The notes under the pieces: generated by a model | The model's input: the letters and a program-made list of their open reading frames with translations, nothing else | What the model was told of the DNA's origin: nothing | The model's database searches: none | Program-made: the position numbers and the translations under genes | Source: Enterococcus sp. 4G2_DIV0659 | GTDB taxonomy: Bacteria; Bacillota; Bacilli; Lactobacillales; Enterococcaceae | Reading direction: 5' to 3' | NCBI RefSeq assembly: GCF_002140715.2 | Contig: NZ_NGLE02000001.1 | Coordinates: forward strand, 1,895,001-1,959,000 | DNA: 64,000 nucleotides | Part shown: positions 26,869 through 35,974 of the stretch, in pieces | Numbering within the stretch: position 1 is the first letter of the stretch | How the letters are laid out: each line of letters begins with the position of its first letter

Positions 26869-27318
26869 TTAATGGAATAATTTGTGCCAGAAGCTTTTTT
26901 TTTGTTGATTCATTGCTTTTGTTTCAGTTTGTTCTTTTGGGTATTTTTGTTCAATATCAATTACTTCTTCATTCACTGCTTCTTTGGCAGCGAAGACTAA
27001 ACCTAAGGCATCTGGTGTGTTGGTAACAAAATCATTTACCACAGTGAAGGGCATTTGTTTGTCATTGAGTAATTTAATATAACTGGATTGCAATGCGATA
27101 TCCATAGCGCCATTTAAACGAATAGATCCATCTGGATGAAGGGATAATTCGTTTAAAAAATGTGTTTTGCATTCGCTATTTTTCATTTGTGCAATAGTCA
27201 TAGTTAAGTAACAGCGTTCTCGAAACGTGCCCATATATTTTTTTTGTTCTTCGGGTTTAAGTTTTGGGGTGCCATACATCGCATTATCCAAATGTTTTTG
27301 TAAGTCATCTTGTGCCAT
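26869..27318 (-). CDS. YueI family (DUF1694) protein
   Basis: 149 residues, soluble. The N-terminal LQKHLDNAMYGTPKLKPEEQ and the GTFRERCYLTMTIAQM segment are typical of DUF1694/YueI. Function is unknown in the family. The C-terminus ends in a basic, aromatic tail (SFWHKLFH). Monocistronic, convergent with gshF. Confidence 0.85.
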   Translation of the reverse strand: MAQDDLQKHLDNAMYGTPKLKPEEQKKYMGTFRERCYLTMTIAQMKNSECKTHFLNELSLHPDGSIRLNGAMDIALQSSYIKLLNDKQMPFTVVNDFVTNTPDALGLVFAAKEAVNEEVIDIEQKYPKEQTETKAMNQQKKSFWHKLFH

Positions 27319-27473
27319 TAATTATCAAACCTGCTTCCATAAAGTCATATGTTAAATTATAGCATAGAAAGGGAAAAGCGATTAGGTGGATTGTTTTTCC
27401 TTTTTTGAGAGTCAGTTGCTACTAAAAAAGAGTTGCATTTCTTTCCATTTTCGCATAGACTAAAAGGTAAGAA

Positions 27474-27488
27474 TGAAAATCATTCTCA
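27474..27488 (+). promoter_or_regulatory. Fur-family operator upstream of the siderophore importer
   Basis: TGAAAATCATTCTCA is a 7-1-7 inverted repeat matching the Fur-type consensus TGATAATNATTATCA at 13 of the 15 positions, with the central N free. It lies about 140 bases before the first permease gene and predicts iron repression. Confidence 0.65.
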
Positions 27489-27492
27489 ATTA

Positions 27493-27620
27493 GAAAAGCT
27501 GAGCAAACGTATTTGGCTCTGTGAAAAAATTTGTGCATAATTATAGCATTTTTTTGATGCTAGTAGGCACTGTGTTTTTTCCAAAGCGTTTGTTTGTAAA
27601 GCAAAACAACTAGAAAAACG
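27493..27620 (+). repeat. Degenerate copy of the dispersed palindromic repeat
   Basis: It begins GAAAAGCTGAGC, has GGCTCTGTGAAAAAATT where other copies have CAGCTCTGACAGAAAAAT, a GTTTTTTCC block near the 3' side, and ends AGAAAAACGGAGCG. It sits between the Fur-like operator and the importer genes, which is unusual for a 5' leader. Weaker match than the copies at 163 and 30.3 kb. Confidence 0.45.
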
Positions 27621-27630
27621 GAGCGAGTAC

Positions 27631-28578
27631 ATGAAAAAAATAGGCCTATTTGTTCTCTTACTCCTTTTGATTGTATTATCGGTGTTTGTTGGGGTAAAAG
27701 ATATTGCTCTAACACAATTATTTCAATGGGATTCACAGCAACAATTAGTATTATTAACAACGAGGCTTCCTCGAACGATTAGTTTAGTGATTGCTGGAAG
27801 TACGATTAGTATCTCTGGTTTGATCATGCAACATTTAACACAAAATAAATTCGTATCACCAAGTACAGCAGGTACAATGGACAGTGCACGTTTAGGGATT
27901 TTAGTCGTCATGGTTCTTTTTCCTAGTGCGCCGTTGTTGTTTCGATCATTTGTGGCTTTTTTGTTTGCTTTCGGTGGAACCTTGGTTTTTATTTATTTAA
28001 CTCGGTTTTTGCCTGCAAAAAATCAAGTCATGATTCCGTTGATTGGTGTGATGTTTGGAAATATCATTGGGTCGGTGGCAACGTTTTTTGCGTATCAATT
28101 CCAATTAGTTCAGAATATGTCTTCTTGGCTGCAGGGGAATTTTTCCACCGTGATGAAAGGCAATTATGAACTGCTTTATCTAACCATTCCATTGTTGATT
28201 ATTACGTATCTTTTTGCCTATCGTTTTACCGTTGTCGGGATGGGAGAAGATATGGCGACGAATTTAGGGTTGAATTATCAGCGTATCCAACTATTTGGCT
28301 TAGGGATTGTTGCTTTATCCAGCGCGGTGGTTTTGATTATGGTAGGAAATATTCCTTTTCTTGGAGTCATCGTGCCGAATCTAGTATCAATGCGTTATGG
28401 CGATCATATGAAAAATACACTAGGGATTACGGCTGTCGGCGGTAGTATCTTTTTACTAGCGTGTGATGTGTTAGCACGTGTTGTGATTGCACCGTATGAA
28501 GTGCCTGTAAGTGTCGTTGTTGGTGTGCTAGGCAGCTTTATCTTTATCGCATTATTGATGAGGAGGAAACCAGCATGA
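27631..28578 (+). CDS. yclN: Siderophore ABC importer permease, YclN/FecCD type
   Basis: A 315-residue FecCD-family permease with about nine membrane segments. It carries the typical LPRTISLVIAGSTISISGLIMQ start and the late GNIPFLGVIVPNLV segment. It lies in a four-gene unit behind a Fur-like operator and is closest in layout to B. subtilis YclNOPQ, a petrobactin-type importer. It overlaps the next permease by four bases. The siderophore itself cannot be read from the sequence. Confidence 0.87.
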   Translation: MKKIGLFVLLLLLIVLSVFVGVKDIALTQLFQWDSQQQLVLLTTRLPRTISLVIAGSTISISGLIMQHLTQNKFVSPSTAGTMDSARLGILVVMVLFPSAPLLFRSFVAFLFAFGGTLVFIYLTRFLPAKNQVMIPLIGVMFGNIIGSVATFFAYQFQLVQNMSSWLQGNFSTVMKGNYELLYLTIPLLIITYLFAYRFTVVGMGEDMATNLGLNYQRIQLFGLGIVALSSAVVLIMVGNIPFLGVIVPNLVSMRYGDHMKNTLGITAVGGSIFLLACDVLARVVIAPYEVPVSVVVGVLGSFIFIALLMRRKPA

Positions 28579-29543
28579 AAAAATTCTTCCAGTCATCAGC
28601 GGTGAAAATTCTGTTACTATTGATTGCGGTGATTGTTGTTTGCGGATTATATCTGTCTTACAAAACCTATGGAAACTGGGCATTTGCTTTAGAGCTTAGA
28701 GGAAAAAAACTGTTGGCATTTGTTTTTGTCGGCATTGCAGCAACCTTCTCAACAATCAGTTTTCAGACAATGACTCAGAATCATTTTTTGACACCAAATA
28801 TTTTAGGGTTGGATTCACTATATGTATTTATCCAAACGTTGTTGTTTTTCTTCTTAGGCGGGCAACAGCTTTTAGGGAATGAAACGATTGCGACGTTTCT
28901 TTTAAATGTCTTGTTAATGGTTGCAGCGAGTATTACGTTATCACGATTTTTACTAAAAAAAGGCAGCAATGATTTGTTTTTATTGCTGATGATTGGAATT
29001 ATTTTAGGCACGTTCTTTAATAGTATCAGTACCTTTTTACAAGTGGTAATGGATCCAAATGAGTATGATTTGCTACAAGGAAAGTTATTTGCCAGCTTTG
29101 GCAATGTCAATAGTCAGCACTTATTAGTAGCAGGAGTATTGATCACTCTTTTAACAGGTTTTTTATGGCTGAAAAGTCATGCATTGGATGTCTTGCATTT
29201 AGGAAACGATCAGGCAACCAGTTTAGGAATTAATGTTCCGAGGTTTCAATTTGTTTTGTTGACGGTCATTAGTGGCTTGATTGGTTTGTCTACTGCATTA
29301 GTAGGCCCTGTAACGTTTCTTGGTTTTATTGTGGCGAATATGAGTTATCAACTAATGGGCACGTATCGCCATCGTGAGCTTTTTTTAGGTGGTAGTCTAC
29401 TATCCATCTTATTGTTGGTTTTTGGACAATTTCTTGTAGAACAAGTTTTTCAGTTGAATACGACGTTAAGTATTGTGATTGAATTTGGCGGAGGATTATA
29501 CTTTGTTGGAAAAATTATTAGCGAAAGGAAGCAACGCGGATGA
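28575..29543 (+). CDS. yclO: Siderophore ABC importer permease, YclO/FecCD type
   Basis: The second FecCD permease, 322 residues, with similar membrane layout and the LVGPVTFLGFIVANMSYQL segment near residue 245. It forms the channel as a heterodimer with the preceding gene product. Starts with ATG behind AGGAGGAAA inside the yclN-like gene and overlaps the ATPase gene by four bases. Confidence 0.87.
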   Translation: MKKFFQSSAVKILLLLIAVIVVCGLYLSYKTYGNWAFALELRGKKLLAFVFVGIAATFSTISFQTMTQNHFLTPNILGLDSLYVFIQTLLFFFLGGQQLLGNETIATFLLNVLLMVAASITLSRFLLKKGSNDLFLLLMIGIILGTFFNSISTFLQVVMDPNEYDLLQGKLFASFGNVNSQHLLVAGVLITLLTGFLWLKSHALDVLHLGNDQATSLGINVPRFQFVLLTVISGLIGLSTALVGPVTFLGFIVANMSYQLMGTYRHRELFLGGSLLSILLLVFGQFLVEQVFQLNTTLSIVIEFGGGLYFVGKIISERKQRG

Positions 29544-30298
29544 TCGAAATCAAAAATGTATCGAAAAGATATGGTGAAAAAATGGTTGTTTCAGAAGTTC
29601 AATTGCCGATAACAGAGCAAAAATTGACTGCTTTTATCGGTCCGAATGGAGCAGGAAAAAGCACGTTGCTTTCAATGATGAGTCGTTTGATTCCAAAAGA
29701 TACAGGTGAGATTTACTTAGATCATAATGAAGTAAAAACGTGGAAGCAAAGTGAGCTATCTAAAAAGCTATCGATTTTAAAGCAAACCAATGGAATCAAT
29801 TTAAAAATCACTGTTAGAGAGTTAGTGAATTTTGGTCGTTTTCCTTATAGTAAAGGACGATTGAAAAAAGAAGACCATGAAAAAGTCGAAGAAGCAATGA
29901 AGAATCTTGGTTTGTTGGATTTGGCAGATGAGTTGATTGATACATTGTCAGGTGGACAGTTACAACGTGTTTATATTGCGATGGTTTTAGCGCAGGATAC
30001 AGATTATATTTTGCTGGACGAGCCATTGAATAACCTAGATATGAATTTTGCGGTTCAGATGATGCAGACGTTACGACGTTTGGTAGATGAGTTTGGTAAA
30101 ACAGTGGTCATCGTGTTACATGATATCAATTTTGCTGCAAGCTATGCAGATGAAATCGTAGCAATGAAAGATGGACGATTATTCACACATGGACGCACAG
30201 ATGACATCATTCAATCTGAAGTGTTGAACAAGCTTTATGATATGAACATCCGGATATGTGAGATTGAAGGAAAACGATTCTGTATGTATTTTAATTAG
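29540..30298 (+). CDS. yclP: Siderophore ABC importer ATPase, YclP type
   Basis: 252-residue ATPase: Walker A GPNGAGKST near residue 35, signature TLSGGQLQRVYIA near 139, Walker B YILLDEPLNNLD, and the switch His in VIVLHDINFAASYADE. Typical of FepC/YclP ATPases for iron-chelate import. Overlapping starts couple it to the permeases. The binding-protein gene follows only after a 437-base repeat region. Confidence 0.9.
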   Translation: MIEIKNVSKRYGEKMVVSEVQLPITEQKLTAFIGPNGAGKSTLLSMMSRLIPKDTGEIYLDHNEVKTWKQSELSKKLSILKQTNGINLKITVRELVNFGRFPYSKGRLKKEDHEKVEEAMKNLGLLDLADELIDTLSGGQLQRVYIAMVLAQDTDYILLDEPLNNLDMNFAVQMMQTLRRLVDEFGKTVVIVLHDINFAASYADEIVAMKDGRLFTHGRTDDIIQSEVLNKLYDMNIRICEIEGKRFCMYFN

Positions 30299-30315
30299 AA
30301 AAGCTGAGAGCGTTG

Positions 30316-30690
30316 TTCAGCTCTGACAGAAAAATAGGGAATAATGATTGTGGCGTTTTTTGCCACTAGAATAATTCATCTTTTTTCCGAAGAGCTAGTT
30401 CGTGCAGCTAGATCAGAAGAAAAGCGTAGCGAACTCGTTCAGCTCTGACAGAAAAATAGGGAATAATGATTGTGGCGTTTTTTGCGACTAGAATGATTCA
30501 TCTTTTTTCCGAAGAGCTAGTTCGTGTAGCTAGATCACAAGAAAAGCGCAACACGCTTATTCAGCCTTTGAGCAATATAAGAATAAAAATGTTAGCAGAG
30601 TATTTTTCTCTGCGAATTTTTATTCGTTATTGCCGAAAAGGCTAACGTGTGTAGCTAGATCAAGAAAAGCGTAACGCACCCATTCATTTT
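30316..30690 (+). repeat. Three tandem units of the dispersed palindromic repeat
   Basis: Unit 1 (30316-30438) and unit 2 (30439-30555) are near-identical 123-base direct repeats starting TTCAGCTCTGACAG. Unit 3 (about 30556-30690) is diverged. Each can fold: CAGCTC pairs with GAGCTAG, and an inner GTGGC-GTTTTTT-GCCAC hairpin appears in unit 1. They fill the gap between the ATPase and the binding protein of the siderophore importer and could lower or separate expression of the two parts. No gene lies in the gap. Confidence 0.8.
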
Positions 30691-30735
30691 TAGCGGAAAA
30701 AATTAAAAAACAGTAATCAACTTGGAGGAAATAAT

Positions 30736-31701
30736 ATGAAAAAGAAATTTTTAGCAGTAGCAACGGTATCAATGATTGCATTACTTACTTTAGGAGCATG
30801 CGGTAATAGTGGAAAAAAAACTACAGACGGTTCAGCATCTAAAGAATCAAGTTCAGATGCAGCAACAACAATTACAGTAAAGGATTCAAACGGCTCAGTA
30901 GAAGTTCCTAAGAATCCTAAAAAAGTTGTCGTTTTTGATAACGGCTCACTAGATACGATGGACGCATTAGGTGTTGGTGATACAGTCATTGGAGCGCCAA
31001 CGAAAAACCTACCTAAATATTTAGATAGCTACAAAAAAGTTGAATCAGCTGGTGGAATCAAAGAACCAGATTTAGAAAAAATCAACCAACTAAAACCAGA
31101 TATGATCATTATTTCAGGGCGGCAACAAGATTTCCAAGATAAACTAGAAAAAATCGCTCCAACAATTTATCTATCAGTAGATGCCAAAGATACATGGAAT
31201 TCTACGAAGAAAAACATTGAAACATTAGCTGAAATCTTCGATAAGAAGGATGAAGCGAAGACGAAAATTGCCGATTTAGAAAAAGAAATTGCCGATGTGA
31301 AAGAAAAAGCACAAGCAAGTGATGAAAAAGCGTTAGTTGTTTTGGTAAATGAAGGACAACTTTCAGCATACGGGACAGGTTCTCGTTTTGGAATCGTTCA
31401 TGATACATTTGGTTTCAAGCAGGCAGATGATGCCATTGAAGCATCTACTCACGGGCAAAGCGTTTCTTATGAATATGTGTTAGAAAAAAATCCAGATATC
31501 TTGTTCGTTGTTGACCGTACTAAAGCAATCGGTGGGGACGATACAAATGATAACGTAGAAAGTAATGAATTAGTGAAACAAACAAATGCTGGTAAAAATG
31601 GGAAAGTGATCTCTTTACAACCTGATGTTTGGTACCTAAGTGGTGGCGGATTAGAGTCTACACATTTGATGATTGAAGATGTACAGAAAGCGTTGAAATA
31701 A
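30736..31701 (+). CDS. yclQ: Siderophore-binding lipoprotein, YclQ type
   Basis: A 321-residue lipoprotein (lipobox LLTLGACGN), followed by a Ser/Lys-rich linker. The mature part is a class III (FhuD/FatB-like) binding protein, with VPKNPKKVVVFDNGSLDTMD and LKPDMIIISGRQQDFQDKL. It captures the iron chelate at the cell surface for the three gene products upstream. GGAGGAA precedes the ATG. It is separated from them by repeats, so it may be transcribed partly on its own. Confidence 0.9.
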   Translation: MKKKFLAVATVSMIALLTLGACGNSGKKTTDGSASKESSSDAATTITVKDSNGSVEVPKNPKKVVVFDNGSLDTMDALGVGDTVIGAPTKNLPKYLDSYKKVESAGGIKEPDLEKINQLKPDMIIISGRQQDFQDKLEKIAPTIYLSVDAKDTWNSTKKNIETLAEIFDKKDEAKTKIADLEKEIADVKEKAQASDEKALVVLVNEGQLSAYGTGSRFGIVHDTFGFKQADDAIEASTHGQSVSYEYVLEKNPDILFVVDRTKAIGGDDTNDNVESNELVKQTNAGKNGKVISLQPDVWYLSGGGLESTHLMIEDVQKALK

Positions 31702-31737
31702 AGATTCTATTTAGTTTTTAGTCATAAAATATAAGCG

Positions 31738-31817
31738 GAAAAAGTATCCAATTCTGTAGTTGAGTGTCTATCATGTTAATCATGATGCTCTTAAGTACAA
31801 GATGGGTACTTTTTTTG
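31738..31817 (+). terminator. Probable terminator after the binding protein
   Basis: AAAAAGTATCCA can pair with TGGGTACTTTTTTT; an internal ATCATG-TTAAT-CATGAT hairpin brings the arms together. Ends in seven T. Confidence 0.5.
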
Positions 31818-31892
31818 AATGTATTTATAAAAAAGGTGAGTGAATTTATATGTTTTATGTAAAATTATTATTTCTTTAAAGGTTATTTAGTG

Positions 31893-31915
31893 TATAATAA
31901 TTGTAAGCGCTTAAT
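31893..31915 (+). promoter_or_regulatory. TATAAT box followed by a cre-like site
   Basis: TATAAT (31893-31898) is followed directly by TGTAAGCGCTTAAT (31902-31915), which carries the full cre core. A CcpA roadblock or repression of the small membrane-protein gene downstream is possible. Confidence 0.45.
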
Positions 31916-31986
31916 CGTTTTGCTTTTAGAGTTGATTAAATAAGTTGAATCACGTATATAAGTTAGAATTATGTTAGATATATAGA

Positions 31987-32199
31987 ATGGAGGAGAACCA
32001 TGTATGTAAAAGAGAGACTTTTTTATTGATTCCATTATTACTGTTGTTTCTTTGTGTAATTATTTGCGCGATTGCTTTGCTAAAATTAACTGCTGAAAAC
32101 AAATTAGCGAGAAAATTGGTTTTACTTTTTTCCATTATATTTGAAATGATCATTGTGTACCTTATTTCGGTTGTAATACTCTTTGGATATAATACTTAA
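31987..32199 (+). CDS. Small two-helix membrane protein, start or frame uncertain
   Basis: The open frame gives 70 residues with two hydrophobic helices (LLIPLLLLFLCVIICAIALL and LVLLFSIIFEMIIVYLISVV). ATG 31987 has no ribosome binding site. The strong GGAGGAGAA instead points to ATG 32000, which reads MYVKERLFY and stops. One extra T in the T6 run at 32019-32024 would join that start to the main frame (MYVKERLFLLIPL). The gene is therefore either frameshifted, mis-sequenced at a homopolymer, or started weakly. Function unknown. Confidence 0.5.
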   Translation: MEENHVCKRETFLLIPLLLLFLCVIICAIALLKLTAENKLARKLVLLFSIIFEMIIVYLISVVILFGYNT

Positions 32200-32299
32200 A
32201 AAGTGAATAAAACGCCTTATACATAATTAGAGAATATAGTAAAAAAACAATTCATATGAAATTTTTAGAATACATCTAATAATTTCTATAAAATCCTCA

Positions 32300-32329
32300 T
32301 TGACGCTCCTTCATTCTTTATGCTACAAT
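32300..32329 (+). promoter_or_regulatory. Promoter of the T-box-controlled peptide-binding gene
   Basis: TTGACG (32300-32305), an 18-base spacer and TACAAT (32324-32329) lie just upstream of the T-box leader. Confidence 0.6.
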
Positions 32330-32370
32330 CCATGTAATACATTATCTATTAAAATTAAATGTGAAGATAA

Positions 32371-32608
32371 GGAAAGTATTTTCCAGATAACTCAAAGAGA
32401 GTCTCGGCTAGTGGAAAGAGACAGTGAATATGGAAAAGAAAATGGCCTTTGAACAAATTGATCGAACACGTTGAGATTAATTCAGGTGCGCCTGTTACAG
32501 CGCCTCAGTATGATTGTACTGAAAGAGTGGACTTTTTATAAGTCAATTGAAGGTGGTACCGCGAAAGTTTATAGCTCTCGTCCTTTTTAGAGGATGGGGG
32601 CTTTTTGC
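32371..32608 (+). promoter_or_regulatory. T-box riboswitch with UGG (tryptophan) specifier
   Basis: The conserved T-box GAAGGTGGTACCGCG is at 32549-32563 and is followed by a terminator hairpin (AGCTCTCGTCC, then GGATGGGGGCTTTTT). Stem I is visible around AGAGAGTCTCGGC. The specifier region AAATGGCCTTTGAAC aligns with GAATGGACTTTCGAGC of the trp-operon T-box, placing UGG at 32443-32445. Uncharged tRNA-Trp should favour read-through into the peptide-binding protein and pepT. The specifier is assigned by alignment of two leaders, not by folding. Confidence 0.8.
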
Positions 32609-32845
32609 TGTGAATCACTGCGATTGGCTTTGCCAGAGTAGATGATGAACAGTACTTGGCGAACAAAGTGAGCGAAGTTACCATACTAGCGAATCACTAC
32701 ACAAGGTTTCAAACTCACTAAATTCTAAGAGTTAAAGCTTTGAGAATGTAAAGCCAACGAATGGCTCCGCCAGAGTAGATGACGAACAGTACTTGGCAAA
32801 CAAAGTGAGCGAAGTCACCATACTACACATCGTTTCAATCGCATT
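32606..32845 (+). repeat. Second dispersed repeat family, two copies
   Basis: CCAGAGTAGATGATGAACAG and ACTTGGCGAACAAAGTGAGC occur near 32633 and again with small changes near 32770. A third copy lies after the trp leader at 36449-36560. The first and third copies both begin GCTGTGAATCACT immediately after a T-box terminator. No ORF is apparent. Confidence 0.8.
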
Positions 32846-32982
32846 ATTGTAAATCACGAAGAGCAAAGTAGCTCAATAATCCACAATACAACATACACAA
32901 AAGAAAAAGAACAGCTTATTTTCAACATTTACAAAAAGGTAGGAGTAGTTAATGTATACAGATACTGAAGGGAGAAATAAAA

Positions 32983-34629
32983 ATGAAGAAAAAACTATTA
33001 GTCGTAAGTGCAATATTAACGGGATTATTACTAACAGCATGCGGAGGCAACGATAAAAAAGAAACAACCAAAAACAAAGACGGCGCAATTGCTGCCAGTC
33101 AAAAAATCAAAATCAGTTCACCAGCACCATTATCAACGCTAGACACTACTCAAACAATGGATAAAAACACCTTTACGATCGTTCAACACCTGTTTGAAGG
33201 CTTGTATCGTTTCGATGATGACAGTACACCGATTCCGGGATTAGCAGAAAAAGTTGATATCAGTGAAGATGGGTTAACCTATAAATTTACCCTGAAGGAG
33301 AATATTAAATGGAGCAATGGCGAACCAATCACTGCTAAAGATTTCCTATATTCATGGAAAAAACTAGTAACACCAGCAACGATCGGACCAAACGCTTATT
33401 TATTAGACAATGTAAAAAACAGTAAAGCAATTCGCAATGGTGAAAAATCGGTGGATGAAATTGGTCTTGCTGCACCAAGCGACAAAGAATTTGAAGTGAC
33501 CTTGGAGCAAGCGCAACCATCATTTTTAACAGTTGCATCGATTGGTTGGCTAGCGCCGCAAAATCAAGCCTATGTTGAAAAACAAGGAAAAGAGTACGCG
33601 ACTGACAGCGATCATCTACTTTATAGTGGTCCATTTATTTTAACGGATTGGGATGCGTCATCAGACACGTGGACATTAAAGAAAAATCCTGAGTATTACG
33701 ATGCAGATAAAGTGAAGTTAGAAGAAGTGGATGTTAATACGATCAAAGAAGAAAATACAGGAATCAATTTATATCAATCCAACGAATTAGATCTTGTTCG
33801 TATTAGTGGACAATACGTGCAACAATACAGCGATGATGAAGGGTATGTCACTCATTCAGATGTTGCGAATTATTACTTAGATTTCAATAAAAAAGAAGGC
33901 ACAGCACCAGACAATCTTCACTTACGAAAAGCGATCGCACAAGCTATCGACAAAGATGCATTGACTAAAAGTGTCTTAAACGACGGATCAAAACCTTTGA
34001 ATGGTTTGATTCCAAGCAATCTGTATAAAAATCCTGAAACATCGGAAGATTTCAGAGCCTTTAGTGGGGACCATTCTGTTTATGATGTGAAAAAAGCACA
34101 AGCTGAGTGGGAAAAAGCGAAAGCTGAATTAGGAGATAAAATCAAGTTGTCCTTGTTAGTTTCTGATGATGATAATGGCAAGAAAATCTCTGAATATGTG
34201 CAAAGTCAATTACAGGAAAACTTAAAAGGGATCGAAATCACAATCAATGCACAACCGAAAAACAATGTTTTGCAAACACGTAAAGATAAAAATTATGAAC
34301 TATCATTATCAGGCTGGATTGCTGGAAGTAGTGATTTAGATTCTTATTTCAACTTATATGCTGGAGATTCTGCGTATAATTATGGTTCTTATAAAAATGC
34401 AGACTACGACAAGTTGATCACGGATGCCCGTACAATCCATGCGAATACTCCAAATAAGCAATTTGATGATTACAAAGAAGCAGAAGCTATTCTATTAGAT
34501 AAAGATGCAGCACAAGTGCCACTTTATCAAAGTGCATCGAACTATTTGATCAATCCTAAAATCAAAGGTATCAGCTATCACTTATATGGCGACTTCTTCA
34601 ACCTTAGAACAGCTTATTTAGAAGAGTGA
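32983..34629 (+). CDS. Peptide-binding lipoprotein under tryptophan T-box control
   Basis: A 548-residue SBP_bac_5 family protein with lipobox LLLTACGGN and WSNGEPITAKDFLYSWKKLV, the OppA/DppE type. No permease or ATPase is adjacent, so it probably feeds the OppBCDF channel encoded at 2-6 kb. The UGG T-box upstream and the pepT gene directly downstream suggest uptake of peptides as a tryptophan source. GAAGGGAGAAA precedes the ATG. Confidence 0.9.
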   Translation: MKKKLLVVSAILTGLLLTACGGNDKKETTKNKDGAIAASQKIKISSPAPLSTLDTTQTMDKNTFTIVQHLFEGLYRFDDDSTPIPGLAEKVDISEDGLTYKFTLKENIKWSNGEPITAKDFLYSWKKLVTPATIGPNAYLLDNVKNSKAIRNGEKSVDEIGLAAPSDKEFEVTLEQAQPSFLTVASIGWLAPQNQAYVEKQGKEYATDSDHLLYSGPFILTDWDASSDTWTLKKNPEYYDADKVKLEEVDVNTIKEENTGINLYQSNELDLVRISGQYVQQYSDDEGYVTHSDVANYYLDFNKKEGTAPDNLHLRKAIAQAIDKDALTKSVLNDGSKPLNGLIPSNLYKNPETSEDFRAFSGDHSVYDVKKAQAEWEKAKAELGDKIKLSLLVSDDDNGKKISEYVQSQLQENLKGIEITINAQPKNNVLQTRKDKNYELSLSGWIAGSSDLDSYFNLYAGDSAYNYGSYKNADYDKLITDARTIHANTPNKQFDDYKEAEAILLDKDAAQVPLYQSASNYLINPKIKGISYHLYGDFFNLRTAYLEE

Positions 34630-34652
34630 TCTGCTTGGAAGGAGGAATAAAC

Positions 34653-35888
34653 ATGAATCAGTTACTAGAACGATTTATTCGTTATGTCAAAATCAATACG
34701 CGATCAGACGCAAGTAGCCAAACGGTTCCTACAACGCAAGTTCAAGTAGACTTTGCAAGAATCATTGAAAAAGAATTAGGAGAAATCGGACTTTCTGATA
34801 TTCATTACAATGAGAAAAATGGCTTTTTAACAGCAACTTTACCGGCAACAACCAATAAAGAAATACCAACGATCGGATTTATTGCCCATTTAGATACAGC
34901 AGATTATAACGCCGAAAATATTGAGCCGAATGTTTTTACAAATTATGATGGTGAAGATGTTGTGTTGAATGAAAAACTTGGAATCATTATGGAGACAGAA
35001 GAATTTCCTAATTTGAAAGATTACATTGGGCAAACATTGATTACTACAGACGGGACAACGTTATTAGGTGCGGATGATAAAGCAGGTATTGTAGAAATTT
35101 TAGATGCCGTTGAGTATTTATTGGCACATCCGGAAATTCCTCATGGGAAAGTATTACTAGCTTTTGGCCCAGATGAAGAAATCGGACGTGGTGCAGATCG
35201 ATTTGACGCGGAGAATTTTCCGGCGAAGTTTGCATACACCGTAGACAGTGGCAGAGTGGGGTGCTTTGAATATGAAACCTTCAATGCCGCACAAGCTGTA
35301 ATCTCAATCGAAGGAACGAGTGTCCATCCAGGAACAGCGTATAAAACGATGGTCAACGCCATTAAGCTGGGTGAAAAGATAGATGCTCAATTACCCACAG
35401 CAGAAGTCCCAGAAAATACACGTGGTTACGAAGGCTTTTACTTACTGACGAAATTTATTGGCAGCTTAGATCATGCTGAGTTAACGTATATTATTCGCGA
35501 TCATGATAAAGAGCTGTTCCAACAACGAAAAGAGTTACTTGCTGAGATTGTCGGTGAATTAAATGCATCATTGGATAAAAAACGGATCAGTATTGCGTTT
35601 TTGGATCAGTATTATAACATGAAAGAAATCATCGAAAAAGATATGACACCTGTCGAACTTGCAATCAAAGCGATGGGAAATTTGGGAATTAAGCCGGATA
35701 TCCAGCCGTTTCGAGGTGGTACAGATGGGTCAAAAATCTCGTTTATGGGTATTCCCACCCCTAATTTATTTACAGGTGGTGAAAACTTCCACGGTCAATA
35801 TGAATTTATTACACTGGAAGCTATGGAATTAGCAGCAAAAACAATTGTGGAAATCATTAAAGAAAATGCGATTACATCAGGAGATTGA
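34653..35888 (+). CDS. pepT: Peptidase T (tripeptidase)
   Basis: An M20-family zinc aminotripeptidase of 411 residues. Metal and catalytic motifs: GFIAHLDTAD (His/Asp), GADDKAGIVEIL (Asp), GPDEEIGRGAD (Glu-Glu), and PFRGGTDGSKISFMGIPTPN near the end. ATG 34653 follows GGAAGGAGG, 23 bases after the binding-protein stop, so the two genes form an operon behind the tryptophan T-box. It would release amino acids from imported tripeptides in the cytoplasm. Confidence 0.95.
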   Translation: MNQLLERFIRYVKINTRSDASSQTVPTTQVQVDFARIIEKELGEIGLSDIHYNEKNGFLTATLPATTNKEIPTIGFIAHLDTADYNAENIEPNVFTNYDGEDVVLNEKLGIIMETEEFPNLKDYIGQTLITTDGTTLLGADDKAGIVEILDAVEYLLAHPEIPHGKVLLAFGPDEEIGRGADRFDAENFPAKFAYTVDSGRVGCFEYETFNAAQAVISIEGTSVHPGTAYKTMVNAIKLGEKIDAQLPTAEVPENTRGYEGFYLLTKFIGSLDHAELTYIIRDHDKELFQQRKELLAEIVGELNASLDKKRISIAFLDQYYNMKEIIEKDMTPVELAIKAMGNLGIKPDIQPFRGGTDGSKISFMGIPTPNLFTGGENFHGQYEFITLEAMELAAKTIVEIIKENAITSGD

Positions 35889-35918
35889 GAAGGAAATCCA
35901 AATTGTATTAAAAAATAG

Positions 35919-35947
35919 TTGACAAGATTAGAGTTTTCTAATATGAT
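35919..35947 (+). promoter_or_regulatory. Promoter of the trp operon
   Basis: A perfect TTGACA (35919-35924), 17-base spacer and TATGAT (35942-35947), some 650 bases before trpE. Confidence 0.8.
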
Positions 35948-35974
35948 TATCCTCAATAGTAAAGCTTTGAGAAA

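Noticed and set aside
30316..30690. CRISPR or insertion sequence
   Set aside because: Units are long, nearly identical and contain no spacers or transposase; they fit a dispersed palindromic repeat.
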